A DNA stretch of 64,000 bases from Sphingomonas sp. FARSPH (GTDB lineage Bacteria > Pseudomonadota > Alphaproteobacteria > Sphingomonadales > Sphingomonadaceae), in assembly GCF_003355005.1 (NCBI RefSeq), contig NZ_CP029985.1, forward strand, positions 1,727,001 through 1,791,000, read 5' to 3'. The translations under genes and the position numbers were made by a program. The notes under the pieces are model-generated. The model had not been told where the DNA came from, did no database searches, and saw only the letters and a program-made list of their open reading frames with translations. Shown here piece by piece: positions 45,234-53,402 of this stretch; position 1 is the stretch's first letter; every line of letters begins with the position of its first letter.

Positions 45234-46769
45234 TCAGGCCGCCTTGCCGTCGACCAGCTTCGGGCCTTCCGCGCCGTCGTGCAGTTCCGCGGGCAGCAAC
45301 TCTGCGGGCAGGTCCTGGTAGCAGACCGGGCGTAGATAACGGTCGATGGCGAGCGTGCCGACCGACGTGGTGCGGCCGTCCGACGTCGCCGGGAAGGGCC
45401 CGCCGTGGACCATCGCATGCGCGACCTCGACGCCGGTCGGCCAGCCGTTGGCGAGGATGCGGCCCGCCTTGCGCTCGAGGATCGGGATCAGCGGCTGCGC
45501 GGCGGCGCGATCCTCCGCATCCAAATGCAGCGTCGCGGTCAGCTGCCCCTCCACGGTGGCGAGCACCTTGGCGAGCGCATCCATGTCGGCGCAGCGGACG
45601 AGCAGCGACGACGCGCCGAACACCTCATGCCCCATCGCCGCGTCGGCGAGGAAGGCGTCGGCGGTGGTCGAGAAGAACCGCGCCGTCTCGCGCGCGACGC
45701 CGTCGCCGGTGCGGCCGGCGGCGACCTCTTCGACGTTCGGATTGGCGGCGAGCGCGGCGGTGCCGTGCGCGAACGCCTGGCGGATGCCGCCGGTCAGCAT
45801 CGGCTGCGGGTCGTGCGCCGCCAGCGCGTCCTTCGCCGCGGCGACGAAGGCGTCGAGGCCCGGACCCTCCACCGCGAGCAGCAGGCCGGGGTTGGTGCAG
45901 AACTGGCCTGCGCCCATCGTCAGCGATCCGACGAAGGCGGTGCCGAGCGCCGCGCCGCGCGTCTCCAGCGCATGCGGCATCAGCACGACGGGATTGATGC
46001 TCGACATTTCGGCATAGACGGGGATCGGCACGTCGCGGCCCTGCGCGATGCGGACGAGCGCAAGGCCGCCGGCGCGCGAGCCGGTAAAGCCGACCGCGGC
46101 GATGCGCGGATCGGCGACCAGCGCCGCGCCGAGCTCGTTGGCGGGGCCGCGGACGTGGCCGAACACGCCGTCGGGCATGCCGGTACGCTTCGCGGCGGCG
46201 CGGATCGCGTCGGCGACCATCGCATCGGTGCCGGGATGCGCTGGATGCCCCTTCACCACCACCGGGCAACCGGCGGCAAGCGCGCTGGCGGTGTCGCCGC
46301 CCGCGGTCGAGAAGGCGAGCGGGAAGTTGGACGCGCCGAACACCGCGACCGGGCCGACCGGGATCATGCGCAGGCGCAGGTCGGGGCGGGGCAGCGGCTG
46401 GCGATCGGGCTGCGCCGGATCGATGCGCACGCCGCGCCAGCAGCCGTCGCGCACGACCTGTGCGAACAATTTGAGCTGGCCGACGGTGCGCCCGCGCTCG
46501 CCGGTCAGGCGCGCGAGCGGCAGGCCGCTTTCCTGCGACGCGCGGTCGAGCAGCGCGTCGCCGAGCGCGAGAATTTCGTCGGCGATCGCGTCCAGAAAGC
46601 CGGCACGCGCGTCGGCGTCGGTCGCGCGATAGGCGTCGAAGGCGGCCTCCGCCGCGGCGCAGGCGGCGTCGACATCGGCGAGCGTGCTGACGGGATAGGC
46701 AGGCTCCAGCGGGGTTCCGGTCGCGGCCGCGAGGCCACGGAAGCTCTGCTGCGGATCGGCTTCACTCAC
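45234..46769 (-). CDS. Alpha-ketoglutarate semialdehyde (2,5-dioxovalerate) dehydrogenase
   Basis: This aldehyde dehydrogenase of 511 residues belongs to the KGSADH type that finishes oxidative arabinose/xylose pathways by making alpha-ketoglutarate. Motifs include VFGASNFPLAFSTAGGDTAS (oxyanion Asn), VYAEMSSINPV (general base Glu) and MGAGQFCTNPG (catalytic Cys). A typical ending is VAHAMVHGGPFPATSDGRTT. The start is taken as GTG 46769, six bases after GGAG; upstream in-frame codons run into the intergenic operator. It is divergent from the lactonase gene and shares site C. Confidence 0.92.
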   Translation of the reverse strand: MSEADPQQSFRGLAAATGTPLEPAYPVSTLADVDAACAAAEAAFDAYRATDADARAGFLDAIADEILALGDALLDRASQESGLPLARLTGERGRTVGQLKLFAQVVRDGCWRGVRIDPAQPDRQPLPRPDLRLRMIPVGPVAVFGASNFPLAFSTAGGDTASALAAGCPVVVKGHPAHPGTDAMVADAIRAAAKRTGMPDGVFGHVRGPANELGAALVADPRIAAVGFTGSRAGGLALVRIAQGRDVPIPVYAEMSSINPVVLMPHALETRGAALGTAFVGSLTMGAGQFCTNPGLLLAVEGPGLDAFVAAAKDALAAHDPQPMLTGGIRQAFAHGTAALAANPNVEEVAAGRTGDGVARETARFFSTTADAFLADAAMGHEVFGASSLLVRCADMDALAKVLATVEGQLTATLHLDAEDRAAAQPLIPILERKAGRILANGWPTGVEVAHAMVHGGPFPATSDGRTTSVGTLAIDRYLRPVCYQDLPAELLPAELHDGAEGPKLVDGKAA

Positions 46770-46782
46770 GACGGTCTCCACT

Positions 46783-46800
46783 TCTGTCTGACTTATTTGC
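46783..46800. promoter_or_regulatory. GTCTGAC operator-like site between divergent dehydrogenase and lactonase genes (site C)
   Basis: Core GTCTGAC at 46786-46792 (GTCAGAC on the other strand) with A/T-rich flank ACTTATTTGC. It is 17 bp upstream of the dehydrogenase GTG and 80 bp from the lactonase ATG. It matches sites A, B and D; promoter hexamers here are unclear. Confidence 0.55.
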
Positions 46801-46872
46801 TGGTATAGGGCGTCTATAGGTAGGCGACCGGCGATCCACAACAACGTCGGGGTGACGAGAGAGGAAGTTTCG

Positions 46873-47742
46873 ATGAGCGAAGTGCGTACCGTGTGGAACG
46901 GCCAGGCAACGCTGGGCGAGGGACCGGTGTGGGATGCAGGCCGCGGCTGCCTGTGGTTCGTCGATATCAAGGGCCGGCACGTTCATCGCCTGATCGAGGG
47001 GCAGGATGCGGCGCGCTGGGACGCGCCGGCGCAGATCGGCTGGGTGCTGCCCGCCGCGGACGGCACCCTGCTGGCGGGCTTGCAGACGGGCCTGGCGCGG
47101 TTCGATCCCGAAGACGGCAGCTTCACGCATCTGCACGATCCCGAGCCCGCCTTGCCCGGCAACCGGCTGAACGATGCGACCGTCGGCCCTGACGGCACCG
47201 TCTGGTTCGGGACGATGGACGACGGCGAGAGCGAGGCGACGGGCCGCGTGCACCGGTTCGACGGCACGGGCGTCACGACGACGGATATCCCGGCGGTCAC
47301 CATCACCAACGGACCGGGCATCAGCCCGGACGGCGCCACGTTGTATCACGTCGATACGATCGGCGGGATCATCCATGCCGTGCCGGTCGCGCCGGACGGG
47401 ACGACCGGTACCCCGCGCGAATTCGTGCGGATCGATCCGGCGGACGGTCATCCAGACGGCGTGTCGGTCGATTCGGCGGGCAACGTCTGGCTGGCCCTGT
47501 GGGGCGGTTGGGCGGCGCGCTGCTACGCGCCCGACGGGACGCTACGCACCGAAGTACGCCTGCCCGCGGCGAACATCACCAAGGTCGCGCTGGGCGGTGC
47601 AGACCTGATGACCGCTTATGCGACCAGCGCCCGCAAGGGATTGAGCGACGCCGATTTGGCCGCGCAGCCGGAGGCGGGCAACGTCTTCGCGTTCCGCGTC
47701 GACGTGCCGGGACAGGCGCAGACGCTGGCCAAAGTGGGATAA
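46873..47742 (+). CDS. SMP-30/gluconolactonase-family sugar lactonase
   Basis: This cytosolic six-blade beta-propeller of 289 residues hydrolyses aldonolactones made by the galactose/arabinose dehydrogenase. Metal-site residues are seen in LGEGPVWD (Glu), GNRLNDATVGPDGTVWFGTM (Asn), VTITNGPGISPDG (Asn) and GHPDGVSVDSAGNVW (Asp). GAGGAAG precedes ATG 46873; an in-frame ATG 21 bp upstream is less well placed. It likely links the dehydrogenase (41658) to the dehydratase (34342). Confidence 0.93.
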   Translation: MSEVRTVWNGQATLGEGPVWDAGRGCLWFVDIKGRHVHRLIEGQDAARWDAPAQIGWVLPAADGTLLAGLQTGLARFDPEDGSFTHLHDPEPALPGNRLNDATVGPDGTVWFGTMDDGESEATGRVHRFDGTGVTTTDIPAVTITNGPGISPDGATLYHVDTIGGIIHAVPVAPDGTTGTPREFVRIDPADGHPDGVSVDSAGNVWLALWGGWAARCYAPDGTLRTEVRLPAANITKVALGGADLMTAYATSARKGLSDADLAAQPEAGNVFAFRVDVPGQAQTLAKVG

Positions 47743-47743
47743 A

Positions 47744-47761
47744 ACCGACCCCTGGGGGCGG
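47744..47761. terminator. Short hairpin between convergent lactonase and ArsB-like genes
   Basis: ACCGACCCC-TG-GGGGCGGT (one bulged A) fills the 19-bp gap between the convergent stop codons, preceded by AAAA. It is a likely bidirectional terminator, although short. Confidence 0.5.
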
Positions 47762-49012
47762 TCAGCCGATCGCCAGCCGCACCCCCAGCGCCGCCACGAG
47801 CGCGACGGGCATCGCCACCGCGCCGACCTTCAGGAAGCGCCAGAAGCCGACGTCCTCGCCCTCGCGGCGGATCGCCTGCAGCCACAGGATCGTCGCGAGT
47901 GATCCCGTGACGGACAGGTTGGGGCCGAGGTCGACGCCGATCAGCAACGCGTCGACCATCACGCGCGGCGGCTGCGACTGCGCGACCGCGGTGCTGGCGA
48001 TGAGGCCGGCGGGCAGGTTGTTCATCAGGTTCGATCCGAAGGCGAGGATCGTGCCGGCCCAGGCGGCGCCCTCCACCGGGCGCGCCGCCGCGGCGCGCAG
48101 CAGCCCCGCCACCCAGCCGATCACGCCGGTGCGGTCCAGCGCCTCGACCAGTACGAACAGGCCGGCGACGAGCGGCAGCACGCCCCAGGACACGTCCTTC
48201 GCCAGCGCGAGCGGCGATGCGCGCGCGATGACCGACACGAACAGGGCGGTGGCGATGCCGGCCAGCGCGGTCGGCAGGCCGAGTTCGATGTCGAGCGCGG
48301 AGACGACGAGCAGCAGCACCGCGGTCGCAACGATCCCCGCGAGCGCAGCCTTGCCCTCGCGGCTCAGCGTCGGCGCCGCGACGTCGCAGGCGCACGCCCC
48401 CTGCAGCCGCGATCGCTCGAGGATGCGCAGCGCCAGATAGGTCGCGACGATCGCAACGAGCGACGGCAGCGCGAATGAGCCGAGCCAGCGGCCGAGCGGC
48501 GGCATGTGCCCGCCGTAGAGGACGAGATTGGCGGGGTTGGAGATCGGCAGCACGAAGCTTGCCGCATTGGCGATCAGCGCGCAGGCGAGCAGCAGCGGCA
48601 GCGGGTTCGCCTCCGCCCGCCGCGCGACCGCGAAGACCGCCGGCGTCAGCACGACCGCGGTCGCATCGTTCGACATGAAGGTCGTGACGACGACGCCGGT
48701 CAGGTAGACGAGGCCGAACAGCCGCGGCGTCGAACCCCTTGCGCGATTGACCGCGAGCGCGGCGATCCAGTCGAACACGCCATGCGTACGCGCTGCCTCG
48801 CTGAGCAGCATCATACCGGTCAGGAAGAGATAGACGTCGAGGCCCTTCGCCACCGCGCCGCCCGCCGCCGTCAGGGGCACCAGGCCGGTGACGACGAGCA
48901 GCGCCGCGCCGCCGACCGCCCAGATCCATTCGGGCCAGCGCATCGGCCGCGTGATGACGCCTGCGGTGGCGAGGCCGGCCACCGTCCAGGTCGCGCCCGT
49001 GGCCAGGATCAC
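47762..49012 (-). CDS. ArsB/NhaD-type anion transporter
   Basis: This 416-residue inner-membrane protein has about eleven helices and the ion-transporter superfamily signature TTFMSNDATAVVLTPAVFAV. A second repeat has SNLMNNLPAGLIASTAVAQ and GVDLGPNLSVTGSLATILWL. This matches ArsB arsenite-efflux permeases, though related proteins move other anions. No arsR, arsC or arsA gene is present, so an arsenic role is unproven. GTG 49012 overlaps the phosphoesterase stop by four bases (GTGA). It is the third gene of an overlapping operon. Confidence 0.85.
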   Translation of the reverse strand: MILATGATWTVAGLATAGVITRPMRWPEWIWAVGGAALLVVTGLVPLTAAGGAVAKGLDVYLFLTGMMLLSEAARTHGVFDWIAALAVNRARGSTPRLFGLVYLTGVVVTTFMSNDATAVVLTPAVFAVARRAEANPLPLLLACALIANAASFVLPISNPANLVLYGGHMPPLGRWLGSFALPSLVAIVATYLALRILERSRLQGACACDVAAPTLSREGKAALAGIVATAVLLLVVSALDIELGLPTALAGIATALFVSVIARASPLALAKDVSWGVLPLVAGLFVLVEALDRTGVIGWVAGLLRAAAARPVEGAAWAGTILAFGSNLMNNLPAGLIASTAVAQSQPPRVMVDALLIGVDLGPNLSVTGSLATILWLQAIRREGEDVGFWRFLKVGAVAMPVALVAALGVRLAIG

Positions 49013-50130
49013 TGCTTGCCCCCGTTCCTGTTCGGTCCAAGCTGGAACCCGTCGATCCCCGCGGCCGGCCATGCGCCGACGCTGTGACAGCTGTGGCCCG
49101 GCGCGACCAGGCCATAACGTTTGGGGATCTGGTCGACGGGGCGGACGAGCAGGTCGATGACGTCCTCGCCCGCGCCGCAGGCGACGCGGATCGCGTGGCG
49201 ACCGGCGGGCACGACGACGCGCGCGTGCCAGCCCCCGTCCGCGTCGCGCGTCATCACCTGCGGCGCGTCGCCGTCGACCGAGACGAGCACGGGCGCGTCG
49301 GCCGTACCGAAAACGCGCGCGACGACGTCGACCGCACCGGGGCGGGGCACTTGCGCTGTATCATACGGACGGGTGACGAGGCGCAGGTCGCAGGGCGAGA
49401 CGATCTGGACGTGGGGCCAGGCCGCGCCGGTGCGGCGAAAACGCCAGCTCGGCACGCGGTCGTGCAGCGCGACGATCGTATAGCCGGGGGCGCCGTCGTC
49501 CTCCTCGATCTGCCCGGTCGAGCGCGTCGCGCCATAGACGACCGCGCCGTCGTTCAGCAGCTCGTTGTAATGGGTGTGGCCGGTGTCGACGAAGGCGACG
49601 CCCGCGTCGGCGAACGTGCGCGCGATCTCGTCGCCATCGGCGGCGAGGTCGCAGGGGAAGGCGTGCATGAAAACGAGCGGCACCTGCCCCGCCGCCCGTG
49701 CGGTGGCGAGTTCTTCGCGTAAGCGGTTGCGATCGTGCATGGTCAGGCGGAAATCGGGGCCGCCCGCGCCGGCGGTGATGATGTCGAGGTAGATGCAGCG
49801 ATAGCCGCCGATCGTTTCCGCCTCCGGCCGGTTCTCTTGCGGCACCGCGGCTTCGTAGACGGCGAGGTGGCCCGGCTCGACATCGTGGTCGCCGGGAATG
49901 ATCCGCCACGGCATGCCGGCGGGCAGGCGATTGAGCGCGGTCAGCATCGCGCGATACTGGTCGTCCTCGCCATGGTTGGCATTGTCGCCGGGCAGAAAGA
50001 CGAAGTCGACCTGCCCCGCGAGATGCTGCGCGATCTCTGCGACGATCGCTTCGAAGCGCGCGAGGTTTTCGGGCGCGACCGCTTCCAGATGCAGGTCGCC
50101 GACATGGACCCAGGCGATCGACGCGGTCAT
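49009..50130 (-). CDS. Calcineurin-like metallophosphoesterase
   Basis: This 373-residue cytosolic phosphoesterase has all five dinuclear metal motifs: HVGDLHLEA, FLPGDNANHG, IPGDHD, FMHAFP and TGHTHYNEL. It is followed by a 110-residue C-terminal beta-domain. That domain (RPYDTAQVPRPGAVDVVARV...) is unusual for plain cyclic-nucleotide phosphodiesterases. The substrate is unknown. Overlaps on both sides (ATGA with the MFS gene, GTGA with the ArsB-like gene) mean the three proteins are made together. Confidence 0.9.
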   Translation of the reverse strand: MTASIAWVHVGDLHLEAVAPENLARFEAIVAEIAQHLAGQVDFVFLPGDNANHGEDDQYRAMLTALNRLPAGMPWRIIPGDHDVEPGHLAVYEAAVPQENRPEAETIGGYRCIYLDIITAGAGGPDFRLTMHDRNRLREELATARAAGQVPLVFMHAFPCDLAADGDEIARTFADAGVAFVDTGHTHYNELLNDGAVVYGATRSTGQIEEDDGAPGYTIVALHDRVPSWRFRRTGAAWPHVQIVSPCDLRLVTRPYDTAQVPRPGAVDVVARVFGTADAPVLVSVDGDAPQVMTRDADGGWHARVVVPAGRHAIRVACGAGEDVIDLLVRPVDQIPKRYGLVAPGHSCHSVGAWPAAGIDGFQLGPNRNGGKQ

Positions 50131-51407
50131 TGCGCGTCCGCCTTCGTCCCGGCGCAGGCGGGGCGCAGCGTCGCGGCGAATCCGATCCACAAAGCGAGAC
50201 TGACGAGCGCGAAGCTGCCGAGGATGAAGAAGGCGAGCTTGTAGCCGATCAGCTGCGCCAGCCATCCGCCGATTGCCGGCGACAGGCTGGCGCCCACGCC
50301 CTGCACCGTCATCACCGCGCCCTGGCCGACGTTGACGCGGCCGGTGCCGTTGAGCAGGCAGGCGACGAGGCCCGGCACCGCGACGCTCTGCAACCCCGCG
50401 CCGATGCCGTCGAGCGCCTGGACCGGCCATACGCCCCAATGTTCGATGACGCTGCCCGCGATCAGCCCGCGCACCGGCAAAGCCGCGAACGAGATCAGCA
50501 TGACCAGCCAGTATCCGCGCCCTGCCGCCATCTTCATCGCGACGAGGCTGGTGACGATCATCACCGCCTGCGCGACGACGACGGTGGTCGCGGTAAAGGT
50601 CGCGGCATTGCCCTTGCCCGCGCCGACGACGGCGAGGCCATAGAGGGGCAGCATCGCGCCGTTGCCGAGGTGGAAGCAGGCGAGGCAGGCGGCAAGGATC
50701 AGCATCGGTTTGTTGCGCAGCAGCGTCTTGAACCCTTCGGCCTTGCTGTCGCCCGCGCCGTCATCGTCCGTATCGCTCTCCAGACCGCGCGCCGCCTTGT
50801 GGTCGATCGCGCGTTCCGGGATCATCAGCACCGATGCGATGGCAAGCACGCCGAAGGCCGCGGCAAGATAGAAGATCGCGGGCATGCCGAACTTCCAGCC
50901 CAGCCAGCCGGACAGCCCCGCGCCGACCATGTTGCCGGCATGGTTCCACGCCTGGTTGCGGCCGTTCTGTGCGTTGAATCCCTTTTGCCGCACGATGCCG
51001 AGCGTCATGCCAGTGACGGCGGGACCGATCGCCGCGCCGGCGATCGCGGTCGCGACCTGGCTGACGGTGACGACCAGCCCCGATTGCGACCACAGGATCA
51101 GGAAGGAGGCGAGCACCGTGCAGATCCCGGTGACGACGACGACCCAGCGCTTCTTTTCGGTATGGTCGATGAACGCGCCGGCGGGCACGGTCATGATCAT
51201 GCCGGCGACGCCGCCGGCGGTCATCACGGTGCCGATCGGCCCGGTCTGCCAGCCGCGCTGTTGCAGGAAGACGCCCAGGAACGGGCCGATACCCGCCTGC
51301 ATGTCGGCCATGAAGAAATTGAGCGATTGGAGCAGGCCGCGCGCGCGGCGCGTATCGTCGCGGTCCGGCGCTTTGCCGGACCGGTCCATCGGAAGCGTGG
51401 TCGCCAT
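50127..51407 (-). CDS. MFS transporter of unknown substrate
   Basis: This 426-residue permease has twelve predicted helices, a central charged loop (RGLESDTDDDGAGDSKAEG) and the MFS loop AGAFIDHTEKKRWVVV. It begins FFMADMQAGIGPFLGVFLQQ, as in a poorly characterised proteobacterial MFS subgroup. AAGGTGA precedes ATG 51407. It heads an overlapping operon with a phosphoesterase and an ArsB-like pump. A TGTATACA palindrome (51491-51498) lies 84 bp upstream. Confidence 0.88.
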   Translation of the reverse strand: MATTLPMDRSGKAPDRDDTRRARGLLQSLNFFMADMQAGIGPFLGVFLQQRGWQTGPIGTVMTAGGVAGMIMTVPAGAFIDHTEKKRWVVVVTGICTVLASFLILWSQSGLVVTVSQVATAIAGAAIGPAVTGMTLGIVRQKGFNAQNGRNQAWNHAGNMVGAGLSGWLGWKFGMPAIFYLAAAFGVLAIASVLMIPERAIDHKAARGLESDTDDDGAGDSKAEGFKTLLRNKPMLILAACLACFHLGNGAMLPLYGLAVVGAGKGNAATFTATTVVVAQAVMIVTSLVAMKMAAGRGYWLVMLISFAALPVRGLIAGSVIEHWGVWPVQALDGIGAGLQSVAVPGLVACLLNGTGRVNVGQGAVMTVQGVGASLSPAIGGWLAQLIGYKLAFFILGSFALVSLALWIGFAATLRPACAGTKADAQ

Positions 51408-51507
51408 CGGTCACCTTCGCGTTGAGGGGCCGCAGCAAAACTATGTTACGATGCTTTGGGTCCGCGCCGGGCCGATGCTGCCTAAATAATTGTATACACG
51501 GCCGCGA

Positions 51508-52698
51508 TCAGCGCACCGACAGGCGGTTCATCATGATCGTCGCAAACCGGTCGAGCGGACAGTCGATCGCGCAGCCGGGCACGCGCAGCAACATGCCCTC
51601 CACCCCCGGCTGCAGCATGCGCAAAGCCTCGATCGGCTGGATGCGGTAGCTGGTGCGCACGAAGCGCGCGCCGGTTGCGGGATCGCGCAGCAACGTCAGC
51701 ACGAGCGCGCCGTCGGGCGGCACGTCGCCGCTTGCATAGTCGCGGCTGACGAGGTCGACGCGCAGGGCCGCGGCGAGCGCGGTGACATTGGTGTCGTGTC
51801 CGACGAACAGGTCAAGGCGAGGCGCGCGACGCGCCTCCAGCGATGCCAGCATGGCGCGACCGAGCGGACCGGCCTGGCGCGCGGCCATGTAGGGCGATCG
51901 GGTGAACACGTCGAACAGCGCGGCATGCAGCGCGCCGAGCCGCTTGATCGTCGCGGCATCGGCGCGGCCCCAGCCGACCTGCGCCGGCGGCAGGCCTTGT
52001 GCATATTGCAGCAGCAGCACCTGCGCGATGCCGGAGCTGCGCCGGATCGGACCGGTTAGCTCGATGCCGCGCCCGTCGGCGCTCGCGCGCACGGCGGCGC
52101 CGTCGCGCGGCGTGCACCCGGTCTGCTGCGGACAGGCGAGCACCCGGTCGAGGAGGTCGAGTTCGGCGCGATGGCGTTGCGTCAGCCGATCCATGCCGCC
52201 GGTATAGCGGTTGATCGACGCGATCGCGGCGGCGGGATCGAAGCCGCTGCCCGGCGCGCGTAGCGCTTCGAACCGCGGATCGACGGTGCCGGCGGGCTGA
52301 TGATCGACGGTGAGGCCGCAGCCGGGCGCGAAGCCGCGCGCGAAGGCGGCGGCGCTGTCGATCGTACGCTGGCTGGTATTGCTGCGGATGCGCACCGTGC
52401 CGCGTTCGGGACAGCCGGCGGCGGTGAACAGGCGCTTGTCCGCGAGCCAGGCGCGATCCTGCGCGCCGCGCAGTTCGAGCGCGGCGGCACCGTGCGGCGT
52501 CAGCTGTTCCGCCGGGACAGGCCAGCGCGGCCAGGGCGCGCCGCTGCGCGTATCCGCCGGCACTTCGCCGTCGATGGGGGCACGAACGCCATGACGCATC
52601 ACCATGACGACGCGGTCGATGCGCAGCGCGGGCGGCGTCGCGTCGGCGGGCGGGGCTGAGACCGACGACAGCGCGGCGGCGAGGAGCAGGTGGATCAT
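51508..52698 (-). CDS. Exported histidine acid phosphatase (phytase / glucose-1-phosphatase type)
   Basis: This 396-residue protein has a signal peptide (MIHLLLAAALSSVSA), likely periplasmic. The catalytic RHGxRxP motif is VVMVMRHGVRAP near residue 35, and the proton donor HD lies in LFVGHDTNVTALA. Several cysteines suggest disulfides. Members hydrolyse phytate, glucose-1-phosphate or other phosphomonoesters; the exact substrate is not readable. It lies between oppositely purposed operons, with its own upstream region of 146 bp. Confidence 0.9.
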   Translation of the reverse strand: MIHLLLAAALSSVSAPPADATPPALRIDRVVMVMRHGVRAPIDGEVPADTRSGAPWPRWPVPAEQLTPHGAAALELRGAQDRAWLADKRLFTAAGCPERGTVRIRSNTSQRTIDSAAAFARGFAPGCGLTVDHQPAGTVDPRFEALRAPGSGFDPAAAIASINRYTGGMDRLTQRHRAELDLLDRVLACPQQTGCTPRDGAAVRASADGRGIELTGPIRRSSGIAQVLLLQYAQGLPPAQVGWGRADAATIKRLGALHAALFDVFTRSPYMAARQAGPLGRAMLASLEARRAPRLDLFVGHDTNVTALAAALRVDLVSRDYASGDVPPDGALVLTLLRDPATGARFVRTSYRIQPIEALRMLQPGVEGMLLRVPGCAIDCPLDRFATIMMNRLSVR

Positions 52699-52844
52699 CG
52701 GCCTTCACCCTGGCAGGTTCGTTACGCGGGCCGGCGCGTTATGCGGCCGCTTCTGCCCCATCCATAGGACTATTACGGCTACGTTACATCTTTATGGCCG
52801 AAACGGATCGGATTTCGACCGAAACCGGCCATTGAGGGTGGGCG

Positions 52845-53402
52845 TCAGCGCGAGGGAATGGCGCCGCCGAGTTGCGTGCGGAGGGCGCGCACCTGATCCG
52901 CGGGAATGGGCGGCAGCGCGGCGGCGGGCTTGCCGCGGCGCAGGCGGGCACGGTCGCGCTCGCCGGGCTCGACGACGCGCACCCGCACCGCCGCCGGGCC
53001 GCCGCGCAGGCCCAGCATGTCGGCGGCGGCGCGCGACAGGTCGATGATCCGGCTGTCGCCGCCGCCGAACGGCCCGCGATCGTTGACGCGCACAAGGATG
53101 CGCGCGCCGGTGTCGAGTGCGGTCACCTCGATATAGCTGGGCAGCGGCAGGGTGCGGTGCGCCGCGGTCGGCCAGCGCGGGCGGAATTTTTCCCTGAGCG
53201 CGGTGCGATTGCCCGATTCGCCGCCATACCATGTCGCATAGCCCAGCATGTCGTAGCCCGGCTGCGCCGCCGGAACGTAAGTATGCCCGCGCACCGTATA
53301 GGGCCGGCCGATGCGGACCGGGGTGTCGCTGACCGGCCGATATCCGCCCGCGCAGGCGGCGAGCGCCAGCGCGAGTGTGATGCCGGCGGCCGCGCCCGTC
53401 AT
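52845..53402 (-). CDS. rlpA: RlpA-like double-psi beta-barrel lipoprotein
   Basis: This 185-residue lipoprotein has a signal ending LALAACAGG (lipobox Cys about 17). The RlpA domain is evident in YATWYGGESGNRTALREKF, AAHRTLPLPSYIEVTALDTG and ILVRVNDRGPFGGGDSRIIDLS. RlpA cuts glycan strands lacking stem peptides at the septum. There is no SPOR domain here, only a short C-terminal tail, so septal targeting is doubtful. ATG 53402 overlaps the stop of the S9 peptidase gene (ATGA). Confidence 0.88.
   Translation of the reverse strand: MTGAAAGITLALALAACAGGYRPVSDTPVRIGRPYTVRGHTYVPAAQPGYDMLGYATWYGGESGNRTALREKFRPRWPTAAHRTLPLPSYIEVTALDTGARILVRVNDRGPFGGGDSRIIDLSRAAADMLGLRGGPAAVRVRVVEPGERDRARLRRGKPAAALPPIPADQVRALRTQLGGAIPSR

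Noticed and set aside
47762..49012. Calling the transporter arsB of an arsenic operon
   Set aside because: The signature fits, but no arsR, arsC or arsA gene is adjacent and the partners are an MFS permease and a phosphoesterase.
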